A DNA stretch of 64,000 nt, taken from contig NZ_BRLB01000018.1 in NCBI RefSeq assembly GCF_027923465.1, positions 1-64,000 of the forward strand, in the 5' to 3' direction. The notes below the pieces were generated by a model. The model worked only from the letters and a program-made list of their open reading frames with translations. It had not been told where the DNA came from and did no database searches. Position numbers and translations under genes: made by a program. Shown here piece by piece: positions 8,366-17,974 of the stretch. Numbering within the stretch: the first letter of the stretch is position 1; each line of letters opens with the position of its first letter. Source of the DNA: Vallitalea longa. Lineage in GTDB: Bacteria > Bacillota > Clostridia > Lachnospirales > Vallitaleaceae.

Positions 8366-10033
8366 ATGAACAAAAAAAAGATTAAAGCATTATCGTTTGT
8401 ATTAATATTGGTTCTACTATTAGCAGCATGCGGTACTAAAAAAGATAATACCAGTAATAATGGAGGCAGTGATTTAAGTAGCAATTTAACACCTACAGGC
8501 GAATTTCCAATTACAAATGAACCATTAACATTATCAGTAGGTGTTCTTCAAGATCCAAATGTAGAAGATTTTGATACTAATGCTTATACTAAATGGATTG
8601 AAGAAAGTACAGGAATCGATATTGAATTTGAATTTTTTCCTAATAAAAATGCACCAGAAAAATTATCTATAATGCTTAATTCAAATGAGAAATTACCAGA
8701 TGTTTTAATTGGATTCAGATTAAATACTATTGATGTAGCTAGATATGGAAAACAAGGCTATTTTCTTCCATTGAATGATTCCATTGATAACAATTCAGTT
8801 TATATTAAAAAATTCTATGATGAACATTCGGATTTAGTAAAATATTTTGAATCTGCAGATGGTAATATATATACTATACCACAATGCACAGAACAATTAG
8901 GTAATATGTTTCCTTTAAGAACATGGATCAATCAAACATGGTTGGATAATCTAGGATTAGATATGCCATCAACTACAGAAGAGTTGCAAGATGTGCTACA
9001 AAAATTTAAAGATGAAGATCCAAATGGAAATGGAGCAGCTGATGAAATACCTATGGTAGGTTCCAGTTCTCAACAGATGTGGTATGGGGATGTACAAAGT
9101 TGGATTATGAATGCATTCATATACGATGATACAAAGGATAAATTTATAATAGATGATGGGAAAGTTGATGTTATTTATAACAAAGACGAGTATAAAAAAG
9201 GTTTAATATATATGAATAAATTATGTGAAGATGGATTATTGAGTCCATTGACATTTACACAAGATAAAGCTCAATACAAACAAATGCTTGTTTCAGGTGG
9301 AGATGATAATGTGGTAGGTGTATGGACTGCCGGAGGTATTCTATTCCCTATGAATGATGAAAAAATCTCAGAATATAAACCATTACCTCCATTATTAGGA
9401 CCAGATGGATTACAATTAGCAACATATAGTCCAGCAATACCATTACCTAGAGCTTATATCACTAAGGATTGTAAAAATGTTGAAGCAGCATTTAGAATGC
9501 TAGATTTCATGTACTGTGAAGAAGCTACAATGAGATCAAGATATGGTATACCTGGAGAGGATTGGGTAGAAAAAGAAGATGGAGAAATAGGAATGTTTGA
9601 GGAGTCTATGGGAATAGAAGGAAAATTCAAGTCTATCAAGTTCCCTTGGAGTGAACCAGTTCAGAATGCACATTGGAAAAATACTGGTTTGCAATGTCGT
9701 ACTAGTGATATTTCAGATGGTGGAATTCCTAATGGTAATCCATTAGACTCAGAGTACTTAATTTCAACTCATGTACCTGTAAACTATGCTTGTAAGCCAG
9801 ATGAAAGTACTGTAGTTCCAGTAATTCTATATAATGAAGAAGAATTAGATGAATTAGGTGATCTTCATACCACTCTTAATGATTATGTAAAAGAATCAAC
9901 TGCTAGGTTTATAGTTGGAGATTTGAATATAGAAAAACAATGGGACGAGTATGTGAATGAATTAAATAAAATCGGTCTTGAAAAATATATAGAATTATCA
10001 CAACAAGCTTGGGAGCGTATGAACTTACAATAG
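8366..10033 (+). CDS. Extracellular solute-binding lipoprotein, paralog 2
   Basis: A 555-residue lipoprotein (lipobox LLAAC near residue 22) and a tandem duplicate of the preceding gene. The copies agree over long blocks in both halves and differ mainly in the linker after the lipidated cysteine, around the ENYSVNINEF / DNNSVYIKKF region, and near the C-terminal third, so they may bind related but different ligands. Ribosome site GGAGGG is 8 bases before the ATG. A strong hairpin separates it from the permease genes, so the binding proteins should be made in excess over the permeases. Confidence 0.85.
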   Translation: MNKKKIKALSFVLILVLLLAACGTKKDNTSNNGGSDLSSNLTPTGEFPITNEPLTLSVGVLQDPNVEDFDTNAYTKWIEESTGIDIEFEFFPNKNAPEKLSIMLNSNEKLPDVLIGFRLNTIDVARYGKQGYFLPLNDSIDNNSVYIKKFYDEHSDLVKYFESADGNIYTIPQCTEQLGNMFPLRTWINQTWLDNLGLDMPSTTEELQDVLQKFKDEDPNGNGAADEIPMVGSSSQQMWYGDVQSWIMNAFIYDDTKDKFIIDDGKVDVIYNKDEYKKGLIYMNKLCEDGLLSPLTFTQDKAQYKQMLVSGGDDNVVGVWTAGGILFPMNDEKISEYKPLPPLLGPDGLQLATYSPAIPLPRAYITKDCKNVEAAFRMLDFMYCEEATMRSRYGIPGEDWVEKEDGEIGMFEESMGIEGKFKSIKFPWSEPVQNAHWKNTGLQCRTSDISDGGIPNGNPLDSEYLISTHVPVNYACKPDESTVVPVILYNEEELDELGDLHTTLNDYVKESTARFIVGDLNIEKQWDEYVNELNKIGLEKYIELSQQAWERMNLQ

Positions 10034-10038
10034 TCATA

Positions 10039-10069
10039 AAAACAGTCAGTTTTTACGACTGACTGTTTT
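10039..10069 (+). terminator. Hairpin between binding protein and permease genes
   Basis: AAAACAGTCAGT (10039-10050) pairs with ACTGACTGTTTT (10058-10069) around a 7-base loop and ends in four T. It is likely a partial terminator or RNA-stabilising hairpin setting the binding protein to permease ratio. Confidence 0.6.
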
Positions 10070-10105
10070 AATTAGACAAATTGATGTAGAAAGGATTGAA
10101 TGTAG

Positions 10106-11032
10106 ATGACTCATGGTAAGGTGTCAATGAAGAACCGTTTTCTGAAATATTGGCAATTATATGTTTTCTTGATTATACCTGTTTTATACATTATCATATT
10201 TGCGTATATTCCAATGGGAGGATTACAAATTGCATTTAAAGATTTTACTGGTCTAAAAGGAATTTGGGGAAGTGATTGGGTAGGATTGAAACATTTCAAA
10301 ACATTTTTGAATTCCTATCAATTCAAAAGAGTTTTCATGAATACGATTGGTCTTTCATTCTATCAATTGATCGCTGGATTTCCAATACCTATTATATTAG
10401 CTTTGGGGTTAAATTCTGTGCGTTCTGAGAAATATAAGAAGTTGGTGCAGACAGTAACCTATATGCCACACTTTATTTCTGTCATTGTATTAGTAGGTAT
10501 CATAAATACATTGTTCAATCCAATCACTGGGTTATATGGTACTATTAGCGAATTACTTTTTGGTGTACAACCAGCAGATATATTCGGCAATCCTGGTGCT
10601 TTCAAACATCTGTATGTATGGTCAGGTATATGGCAAAATTGTGGTTGGAGTTCAATCATCTATATTGCCGCATTATCTTCAGTAGATAAAGAGTTACATG
10701 AGGCAGCTAAAGTAGATGGTGCAAATCGTTTTCAGCGTGTAATACATATTGATTTTCAAGCTATCATTCCTACGGCTATTATTCTTTTAATTATGAATAC
10801 AGGTAAAATTATGACCATAGGTTTTGAAAAAGTATTTTTAATGCAAAATAGTTTGAATCTAAGTTCTAGTGAAATCATATCTACCTATGTTTACAAAGTA
10901 GGACTTGTAACAGGTGGAGGAGATTTTTCTTATGCGACGGCAATAGGATTATTTAATTCGGTTATTAATCTGATTTTAATTATCTTAGTAAATAAAATAT
11001 CTAAAAAAGTAAGCAATACAAGTCTATGGTAA
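10106..11032 (+). CDS. ABC sugar permease, LplB/YteP type
   Basis: A 308-residue inner membrane protein with six predicted membrane segments. It has the N-terminal pattern KYWQLYVFLIIPVLYIIIF...YIPMGGLQIAFKDF typical of LplB/YteP permeases that work with large binding proteins. The EAA loop is visible as KELHEAAKVDGANRFQRVIHI. It pairs with the next gene to form the membrane channel. No ATP-binding subunit is encoded nearby, so a shared MsmX-type ATPase must serve it. The start is uncertain: 10106 has a GAAAGGA 10 bases away, while ATG 10127 is also plausible. Confidence 0.85.
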   Translation: MTHGKVSMKNRFLKYWQLYVFLIIPVLYIIIFAYIPMGGLQIAFKDFTGLKGIWGSDWVGLKHFKTFLNSYQFKRVFMNTIGLSFYQLIAGFPIPIILALGLNSVRSEKYKKLVQTVTYMPHFISVIVLVGIINTLFNPITGLYGTISELLFGVQPADIFGNPGAFKHLYVWSGIWQNCGWSSIIYIAALSSVDKELHEAAKVDGANRFQRVIHIDFQAIIPTAIILLIMNTGKIMTIGFEKVFLMQNSLNLSSSEIISTYVYKVGLVTGGGDFSYATAIGLFNSVINLILIILVNKISKKVSNTSLW

Positions 11033-11043
11033 AGGGGATAAAA

Positions 11044-11955
11044 ATGAAGAGATTAAATAAACATCCTAAAACTACAATGTCTTTTGATGATAAGATTTAT
11101 TTTGGAGGAGTGAATATAGTTTTATTCATAATATTCATATTGGTTCTATATCCTGTTGTTTATATTGTATCCTCATCATTTTCATCAGCAACAGCCGTTA
11201 TGACAGGAAAGGTTGTTTTATGGCCGGTGGATTTCAGCTTAGAAGGATATAAAGCAGTAATGAGGTATGATAAGGTATTTATAGGTTTTAGAAATACAGT
11301 ATTTTATACTGTCGTAGGGACAAGTTTTAATATTATGTTAACTATGATAGGTGCATATCCATTAGCTAGAAAAGGATTACCAGGTAAAGGTATATTAATG
11401 TTCATATTTTCCTTTACAATGATTTTTACTGGTGGAATGATTCCTACGTATATGTTAGTACGCAGTTTGGGCATCATGAATACACCACTAGCCATGATAT
11501 TACCTGGAGCATTATCTGTATATAACCTAATTATAGCTCGTACATTTATACAAAATAGTATTCCCAATGAATTATTAGAAGCAGCACAATTAGATGGGTG
11601 TAACGATTTTAAATATTTCTTTAAAATAGTCTTACCACTTTCTAAAGCAATTATAGCAGTATTAGTATTATTCTATGCTGTAGGACACTGGAATCAATAT
11701 TTTAAAGCTTTCTTATATTTAAGGGATCCAGATATACAACCACTACAAATTGTATTGAGAGATATACTTATTGCAAATACTACAGATCCAAGTATGTTAG
11801 GTGGTTCTGATGCTGATGCAGAAGCTTTAGAAGGACTTTCCAACTTACTCAGATACTCATTGATTGTTATTTCTAGTGCACCAATCATATGTGTATATCC
11901 GTTTATTCAAAAATATTTTGATAAGGGAATTATGATTGGATCACTTAAAGGATAA
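11044..11955 (+). CDS. ABC sugar permease, YtcP/LplC type
   Basis: A 303-residue second permease with the EAA loop NELLEAAQLDGCNDFKYFFKIVLPLSKA and the usual C-terminus KYFDKGIMIGSLKG. It forms a heterodimer with the upstream permease. I prefer ATG 11044, which has AAAGGGG 6 bases upstream; a longer frame from 11026 would overlap the previous gene. Next to it lie the sulfatase and glycosidase genes, all in one transcription unit. Confidence 0.85.
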   Translation: MKRLNKHPKTTMSFDDKIYFGGVNIVLFIIFILVLYPVVYIVSSSFSSATAVMTGKVVLWPVDFSLEGYKAVMRYDKVFIGFRNTVFYTVVGTSFNIMLTMIGAYPLARKGLPGKGILMFIFSFTMIFTGGMIPTYMLVRSLGIMNTPLAMILPGALSVYNLIIARTFIQNSIPNELLEAAQLDGCNDFKYFFKIVLPLSKAIIAVLVLFYAVGHWNQYFKAFLYLRDPDIQPLQIVLRDILIANTTDPSMLGGSDADAEALEGLSNLLRYSLIVISSAPIICVYPFIQKYFDKGIMIGSLKG

Positions 11956-11991
11956 ATTTGAAATATTAAGTATTAAGGTAGGGGGAATTAC

Positions 11992-13431
11992 ATGAATAAA
12001 CCAGACATATTAATTTTTTGCAGTGACCAACATGCTCCAATGCATTCTGGCTTTGGAGGCAGTAGTATCGTAGAGACACCTAATTTAGATGAGTTAGCTT
12101 CAGAGGGTACTACTTTTGATGCAGCATATACATCATGTCCTTTATGTGTTCCTGCAAGAGCATCATTATTAACTAGTCAATTACCATCTAGAACAGGGAT
12201 ATTTACTAATATGTGTGCGATTCCTGAAGATAAGGTAACGTTTTTACATTCGATAGCTTTAGAAGGATATGAAACGGTTCTTTGTGGAAGAATGCATTTT
12301 ATGGGCAAAGATCAAAGACATGGATTTACTAAACGTATAATGACAGATATAACCTGTGATTATTGGGGTGCAAAAAATCAAATGCAAAGTGAACTGAAAG
12401 ATTATAATAAGACACTTTCCATGTATGGATGTCTAGGTATCATTGGAGGAGGAACGTCACCTGTTTTAGAATATGATAAAGCGGTTATAGAAGCTGCACT
12501 TAAATATTTAGATGAAGAACATGATAAGCCTCAATGTATTGTAATAGGTACGTATGCACCTCATTTTTCGTATGTTGCTCCTTCTGATGTGTATACCTAT
12601 TATAAAGATAAAGTACAATTACCTGTAACATTGCAAAATAAACCTAATTATTCTCATCCAGGAGTAGAACATAAAAGACAAATCACTGATAAGCAAAATA
12701 TCAAGAATTTAAGAGCAGCTTATTTCGGTATGATTACAAATATGGATAAGCAGATTGGAGATATACGTAAATCATGGAAAAAATATCTGGATAAAAGTAA
12801 TAGAGACGGTATATTTGTTTATATGTCAGACCATGGAGATCAAATCGGAGAGAGAAATCTATATGGTAAACAAACATTTTATGAAAGTTCAGCACGAATC
12901 CCTTTAATTATTGAAGGGAATGGCATTAAGAGAAATCATAGAGTTAAAGGAGCAATAAGCATAATGGATATAGGACCTACATTATGTGATATCGTAGGTG
13001 CAATGGCTCCGCCTAATATAAATGGAATAAGTTTACATAACCAACTTAGAGGTCTTGAAGATAATACCGAAAGAAGTGTCTTAAGTGAATTTGTGGAAAC
13101 TATTAATAATAAGCCAGTACCTTGTCGTATGTTGAGAAAAGGAAAATATAAATTGATTACTTACTCTTCTTATGATGAGTTCGATTTGCTTTTTGATCTG
13201 GAAGATGACCCTCATGAATTAGAAGATATTTCAAAGGATCATCAGGATATAGTTAAAGAAATGAAGAATATAATTTGTTCCAATTGGAATATAGAAGAAG
13301 TTAAAAATATGTATAGTGAAAAGAAACGAAATCATGCAATTCTCAATAAGTGGGGAGAAAAAACGGGAGCTATTGATAGTGAAAGATGGAATATCCCGAA
13401 AGAAGCAGTGTTATTACCTGACGAAATGTAA
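11992..13431 (+). CDS. Formylglycine-dependent sulfatase 1 (cytoplasmic)
   Basis: A 479-residue S1-type sulfatase with the activation motif CVPAR at C52-R56 followed by ASLLTS; C52 would be converted to formylglycine. Metal-site features are the N-terminal ILIFCSDQH (D12, Q13) and MSDHGDQIGE, followed by a lysine (NLYGKQTFYESSARIPLII). It hydrolyses sulfate esters from sugars. No signal peptide is visible, so it acts in the cytoplasm on imported oligosaccharides, consistent with the importer genes just upstream. Activation needs a cysteine-type sulfatase-maturating radical SAM enzyme, which is not in this window. The exact sugar and sulfate position cannot be read from sequence. Confidence 0.85.
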   Translation: MNKPDILIFCSDQHAPMHSGFGGSSIVETPNLDELASEGTTFDAAYTSCPLCVPARASLLTSQLPSRTGIFTNMCAIPEDKVTFLHSIALEGYETVLCGRMHFMGKDQRHGFTKRIMTDITCDYWGAKNQMQSELKDYNKTLSMYGCLGIIGGGTSPVLEYDKAVIEAALKYLDEEHDKPQCIVIGTYAPHFSYVAPSDVYTYYKDKVQLPVTLQNKPNYSHPGVEHKRQITDKQNIKNLRAAYFGMITNMDKQIGDIRKSWKKYLDKSNRDGIFVYMSDHGDQIGERNLYGKQTFYESSARIPLIIEGNGIKRNHRVKGAISIMDIGPTLCDIVGAMAPPNINGISLHNQLRGLEDNTERSVLSEFVETINNKPVPCRMLRKGKYKLITYSSYDEFDLLFDLEDDPHELEDISKDHQDIVKEMKNIICSNWNIEEVKNMYSEKKRNHAILNKWGEKTGAIDSERWNIPKEAVLLPDEM

Positions 13432-13454
13432 AATAAGTAAAGGAGATATAAAAG

Positions 13455-15110
13455 ATGATACAAGCTATTGATGATAATCTTCAATCAAAAATTGATACTT
13501 TGTTTGATAATATGAGTTTAGAAGAAAAAGTTAGTCAAGTGCAATGTGTTAATGTAGGACATCTTTCAGACGACAAAATAATTGATTTAATTAGAAATGA
13601 AAAAATAGGTTCTATGTTTGTTGGAAATATAACTCTAGAAAGATCTAAAAGAATATTAGACCTAACTATACAATATAATACAGGTATTCCTGTTATCATC
13701 AATGCTGATTTAGTTAATGGTGCAGGTTCAAGATTACATGGAGGTGTAACATTTCCACATCAAATGGGATGTGCAGCCACAGATTCTGAAGATCTAATGG
13801 AAAGTATGGGAGAAATAACAGCAAGAGAAGGTCGTGCTAATGGTGTACATTGGACATTTGCACCAGTTATGGACCCATGTATCAATCTTAATAATCCAAT
13901 GATGCATATAAGAACATCTGGAGATAAACCGGAGCATATCATGAAGATGAATAGTGCTTTCATAAAAGGAGTACAAAAATCAGGTATGATGGCAGCGACT
14001 GCAAAACATTTTCCTGGAGATGGTCTTGATGGAAGAGATACACATATAACAACTTTGATCAATGATTTGAGTAGAGAAGAATGGGAAAAGACTTATGGTA
14101 AAATATGGAGAAATATTATTGATTCAGGTGTTTTAACAGTTATGTGTGGACATATTGCGTTACCGTTTATTGATCCTGAATATGAAGATGAATCAAAACG
14201 TTACAAGGGACCAAGACCAGCAACATTAAGTAAGAAGATACAGTTGGATTTCTTACGTGGGGAGTTAGGATTTGATGGAGCTATTGTTTCAGATGCCATC
14301 AATATGATAGGATTCGGTGCACATATTCCAAGAGAAGAATATGGATGGAGATTGATTGATGAAGGTTCGGATATGTTATTATGGACTATACCAGATTTCG
14401 ATAGTCCTAGAATTATAGAAGCCATTAATGATGGAAGGTTATCAAAAGAACGTCTAGATGATGCTGTGAGACGTATTCTTGAGCTTAAGGCTAGAGTCGG
14501 ATTATTAAATGAAAAACAAGAATATCCAATAATAACAGAAAAAGATAGAGAAGAATATGAGAAAGTCTCTCAAAAGATGGCTGATCATAGTATTACCATT
14601 GTAAGAGATACATATGAATCCATACCAATGAAAAATTTGAAAGATGGTGCTAAAGTCTTAACTATAACTGCTCATTATATTGAAGGGCAAAGGAAAAAAT
14701 CAGATAAAGATGATTTAGAATATATAGATCAAGAACTTGAAAAAAGAGGATTTAAGGTAGATCATTTAATCAATCCTAATGGAATAGCTGAAATACAAAA
14801 AATAGTAGATGATTACGATGCTATATTTGTCAATATTAAGTATCCACCACGATATGGTAGTATAAGATTATACGGAAATTCTATTGAACTTTTCAAAGGT
14901 TCATGGTGGGTGGATAATAAAAAAGTTGTTTTTACATCCTTTGGAGATCCATATAAATTATATGATCTGCCATCTCTACATAACTACATAAATGTTTACA
15001 GTAATTATGAAGTATCACAAAGAGCAGCTGTAAAAGTATGGTTAGGAGAGATAGAGGCAGTCGGAAAATCACCGATAGAACTTGAAGGACTTATAAAAAG
15101 GGAGGTATAG
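13455..15110 (+). CDS. GH3 glycosidase, NagZ-like (probable beta-N-acetylhexosaminidase)
   Basis: A 551-residue cytoplasmic GH3 enzyme. The segment KHFPGDGLDGRDTH (K184-H197) is the hallmark of the NagZ subgroup, in which a His/Asp dyad on this loop (here D195 and H197) serves as acid/base; the nucleophile is D280 in GAIVSDAINM. That points to release of terminal beta-GlcNAc or a related N-acetylhexosamine rather than plain beta-glucose. The C-terminal alpha/beta domain (about residues 365-551) is longer than in single-domain NagZ. Lack of a signal peptide and the sulfatases on both sides suggest it trims desulfated HexNAc-containing oligosaccharides. NagZ-like activity on muropeptides is an alternative, less likely in this context. 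Confidence 0.8.
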   Translation: MIQAIDDNLQSKIDTLFDNMSLEEKVSQVQCVNVGHLSDDKIIDLIRNEKIGSMFVGNITLERSKRILDLTIQYNTGIPVIINADLVNGAGSRLHGGVTFPHQMGCAATDSEDLMESMGEITAREGRANGVHWTFAPVMDPCINLNNPMMHIRTSGDKPEHIMKMNSAFIKGVQKSGMMAATAKHFPGDGLDGRDTHITTLINDLSREEWEKTYGKIWRNIIDSGVLTVMCGHIALPFIDPEYEDESKRYKGPRPATLSKKIQLDFLRGELGFDGAIVSDAINMIGFGAHIPREEYGWRLIDEGSDMLLWTIPDFDSPRIIEAINDGRLSKERLDDAVRRILELKARVGLLNEKQEYPIITEKDREEYEKVSQKMADHSITIVRDTYESIPMKNLKDGAKVLTITAHYIEGQRKKSDKDDLEYIDQELEKRGFKVDHLINPNGIAEIQKIVDDYDAIFVNIKYPPRYGSIRLYGNSIELFKGSWWVDNKKVVFTSFGDPYKLYDLPSLHNYINVYSNYEVSQRAAVKVWLGEIEAVGKSPIELEGLIKREV

Positions 15111-15112
15111 AG

Positions 15113-16567
15113 ATGAATTTTGTATTTTTCTTTCCAGATGAAATGAGAGCTGAAAGTCTCTCATGTTATGGGAATCAATCTATAAAGACACCAAATTATG
15201 ATAGGTTCGCAAAAGAAGGTGTGAAATTCGATAATTGTTTTGTTCAGAATCCTGTATGTTCACCTTCTAGATGTTGTCTTATGACAGGACGATATGTACA
15301 TAATAATGGACATCGTTCCTTATGGCATCTATTAAGACCGCACGAACCAAGTTTATTCAGGTATTTGCATAATGAAGGGTATAAAATTGGCTGGTTCGGT
15401 AAAAATGATTTATATTCAGAAGATTATATAAGAGAATTCAACTTTACTAGTAGTCCGGAATGTAAGGGTGGAACAGGTAAACCTGTAAAAAATATATATG
15501 AACCTTCAAATGAAAAGTATCATAGTTTTGTATATGAAGCTTGTGATGAAGGCGATGGTTTGGCAGGGAAGTCCAAATTACAAGTAGAAAAAGCTATTGA
15601 ATTTCTAGAAAATCATAAAGATAGCGATGAACCATTTTTCTTATATATTCCAATTGGTCTTCCTCATCCACCATATTATGCGCCTGAAAAATATTATGAT
15701 ATGTATAATGTCGATGATATATCTCAGTTGAAGATGGATGTTGATAAAGACAGACCTTTATATTATGATCTTATAAGAAAATACAGAAATTTGGATAAAT
15801 TATCAGAAGATGAGTTGAAAAAAATTCAAGCTATTTATTATGGGATGATCAGTTATACTGATATGTTATTCGGAAAGTTATTAGATGCAATTGATGCATG
15901 TGGTATGAATGAAACTACTACAGTTATAGCATCTAGTGATCATGGAGATTTCGCTGGAGATTACGGACTTGTAGAAAAATGGCCAAATGCTTTTACAGAT
16001 AATATCACTAGAGTACCATTAATAATCAGTACACCAGATAATAAAAAAGGACATAAGGTTAATGAACAAGTTGAACTATTTGATATCATGTCGACAGTGC
16101 TTGAATTAGCCGATATAAAAGCTGAACATACTAATTTCTCCCAATCCTTAGTACCTCAATTAGCGGGTTCATGTGGAGATAAAGATAGGATTGTATATTG
16201 TGAAGGAGGGTATGATAAGCAAGAACCCCATGCTTTTGAGTCATTTGTTAGTCCTTGTAGAAATAAAAATTTAACAAATGAAAATCATCCATACTATCCG
16301 AAAATTATGCAACAAGCAAATGAACCAAAAAGTGTATGCAGAAGTGTCATGATGAGAACACTAGATTATAAACTCATAAGACGTACTGAAGATATCAATG
16401 AGTTATATGATCTTAACAAAGATCCTAATGAGATATATAATGTATATGAGGACGATAGATATAGGAGTATCAGAAGTGACATGGAAAATAAACTCATTGA
16501 TTGGTATTTGAAAACTAGTGATACTATTCCATTCAATGATGATATAAGAGGATTTGCTATAGATTAA
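15113..16567 (+). CDS. Formylglycine-dependent sulfatase 2 (cytoplasmic)
   Basis: A 484-residue S1-type sulfatase starting 3 bases after the GH3 gene. The activation motif is CSPSR (C49-R53) followed by CCLMTGR, a textbook C-x-P-x-R-x4-T-G. Metal ligands are expected at D9, E10 (FFFPDEMRAES) and in ASSDHGDFAGDYG. No signal peptide. It is clearly divergent from the other two sulfatases of this operon, implying a different sulfate position or sugar. Its tight coupling to GH3 suggests sequential action. Confidence 0.85.
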   Translation: MNFVFFFPDEMRAESLSCYGNQSIKTPNYDRFAKEGVKFDNCFVQNPVCSPSRCCLMTGRYVHNNGHRSLWHLLRPHEPSLFRYLHNEGYKIGWFGKNDLYSEDYIREFNFTSSPECKGGTGKPVKNIYEPSNEKYHSFVYEACDEGDGLAGKSKLQVEKAIEFLENHKDSDEPFFLYIPIGLPHPPYYAPEKYYDMYNVDDISQLKMDVDKDRPLYYDLIRKYRNLDKLSEDELKKIQAIYYGMISYTDMLFGKLLDAIDACGMNETTTVIASSDHGDFAGDYGLVEKWPNAFTDNITRVPLIISTPDNKKGHKVNEQVELFDIMSTVLELADIKAEHTNFSQSLVPQLAGSCGDKDRIVYCEGGYDKQEPHAFESFVSPCRNKNLTNENHPYYPKIMQQANEPKSVCRSVMMRTLDYKLIRRTEDINELYDLNKDPNEIYNVYEDDRYRSIRSDMENKLIDWYLKTSDTIPFNDDIRGFAID

Positions 16568-16590
16568 TTAAACACACAGGAGGTAACATA

Positions 16591-17949
16591 ATGGGATTCA
16601 AAAAAGATTTTGTCTGGGGCATAGCTACAGCAGCATATCAAGTAGAAGGTGGATATAATCAAGATGGGAGAGGATTATCAGTTTGGGATAATTTTTCGCA
16701 TACACCTGAAATAGTTGTTGATATGCATAATGGTGATACAGCATGTGATTCTTATAATAGGTATAAAGAAGATGTGGCACTTATGAAAAAAATTGGTGTA
16801 AAAGCTTATAGGTTTTCAATAAGTTGGTCTAGAGTACTACCTTGTGGGACTGGAAAAGTTAACGAAAAAGGTTTAGAGTATTATGATAAATTAGTTGATG
16901 AGCTTATAGCTAATGGTATTGAACCATATATAACTTTATTTCATTGGGATTTTCCTTATGCTCTTTATAAGCAAGGTGGTTGGTTGAATGATAAGAGTCC
17001 AGAGTGGTTTGCTGAGTATACTAAAGTAGTGATAGAACGTTTATCTGACAGAGTCAAATTTTGGATAACTCAAAATGAACCTCAATGTTATATTGATTTA
17101 GGACATAGTAAAGGGCAGCATGCACCAGGACTTCAATTACCATGGAATGAAGTTCTATTGGCTGGTCGTAATTCTATGTTGGCACATGGTCGAGCTGTTA
17201 TGACAATCAGAAAATATGCGAAACAATCTCCGATTATAGGGTATGCACCATGTGGTAGTGTAGCGATACCTAATACGAATTCAGATGAAGATATTGAAGC
17301 GGCTGTAATAGATATGTTTCGACCAAGTCAAAAATCCTTATTTACAATATCTATGTTAGTTGATCCAGTTATATTAGGCAGATATCCTGAGGGAGCAGAA
17401 GAAATCTATGGAGAAGATTTACCAATATTGACTGATAAGCAAAAAGAAATAATGTGTCAACCATTAGACTTCTTAGGATTCAATAATTATTCTGGACATA
17501 AAGTATATATGAACAGCGAAGGAGAAGTATGTAGAGTAAAAAAACAAGTCGGAAGAGCTCAAACAGCTATGGAGTGGGATGTAATGCCTGAGGGTATATA
17601 TTGGGGTCCTAGGCTTATGAGCGAAAGATATAATCTTCCTTTTTATATTACTGAAAATGGAATGGCTAATCTTGATTGGAAAGCACAAGATGGTAAAATA
17701 TATGATTATCAAAGAATAGATTTTACTTCTAGATATTTGGCCAATTACAGAAAATTAGCTAGTGAAGGTGTTGATTTAAGAGGATATTTTCATTGGTCGT
17801 TATTAGATAATTTTGAGTGGAAACTTGGTTATTCAAGAAGATTCGGAATGGTATATGTTGATTTTGAAACAGGTGAAAGAACATTAAAAGAATCAGCATA
17901 TTGGTATAATAAAGTAATTTCATCTAACGGCGAAGATTTATCGTTATAA
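16591..17949 (+). CDS. GH1 beta-glycosidase
   Basis: A 452-residue GH1 barrel of normal length beginning FVWGIATAAYQVEG. The acid/base is E163 in TQNEPQ and the nucleophile E355 in YITENGMA. The family covers beta-glucosidases, beta-galactosidases and 6-phospho-beta-glycosidases; the TQNEP variant of the usual T(F/L)NEP may bear on specificity, but I cannot assign it. Cytoplasmic. In this operon it probably removes a non-reducing beta-linked hexose once sulfate has been removed. Ribosome site AGGAGG is 8 bases upstream of the ATG. Confidence 0.85.
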   Translation: MGFKKDFVWGIATAAYQVEGGYNQDGRGLSVWDNFSHTPEIVVDMHNGDTACDSYNRYKEDVALMKKIGVKAYRFSISWSRVLPCGTGKVNEKGLEYYDKLVDELIANGIEPYITLFHWDFPYALYKQGGWLNDKSPEWFAEYTKVVIERLSDRVKFWITQNEPQCYIDLGHSKGQHAPGLQLPWNEVLLAGRNSMLAHGRAVMTIRKYAKQSPIIGYAPCGSVAIPNTNSDEDIEAAVIDMFRPSQKSLFTISMLVDPVILGRYPEGAEEIYGEDLPILTDKQKEIMCQPLDFLGFNNYSGHKVYMNSEGEVCRVKKQVGRAQTAMEWDVMPEGIYWGPRLMSERYNLPFYITENGMANLDWKAQDGKIYDYQRIDFTSRYLANYRKLASEGVDLRGYFHWSLLDNFEWKLGYSRRFGMVYVDFETGERTLKESAYWYNKVISSNGEDLSL

Positions 17950-17974
17950 CAAATCATTGAAGGGGTGATAGATT

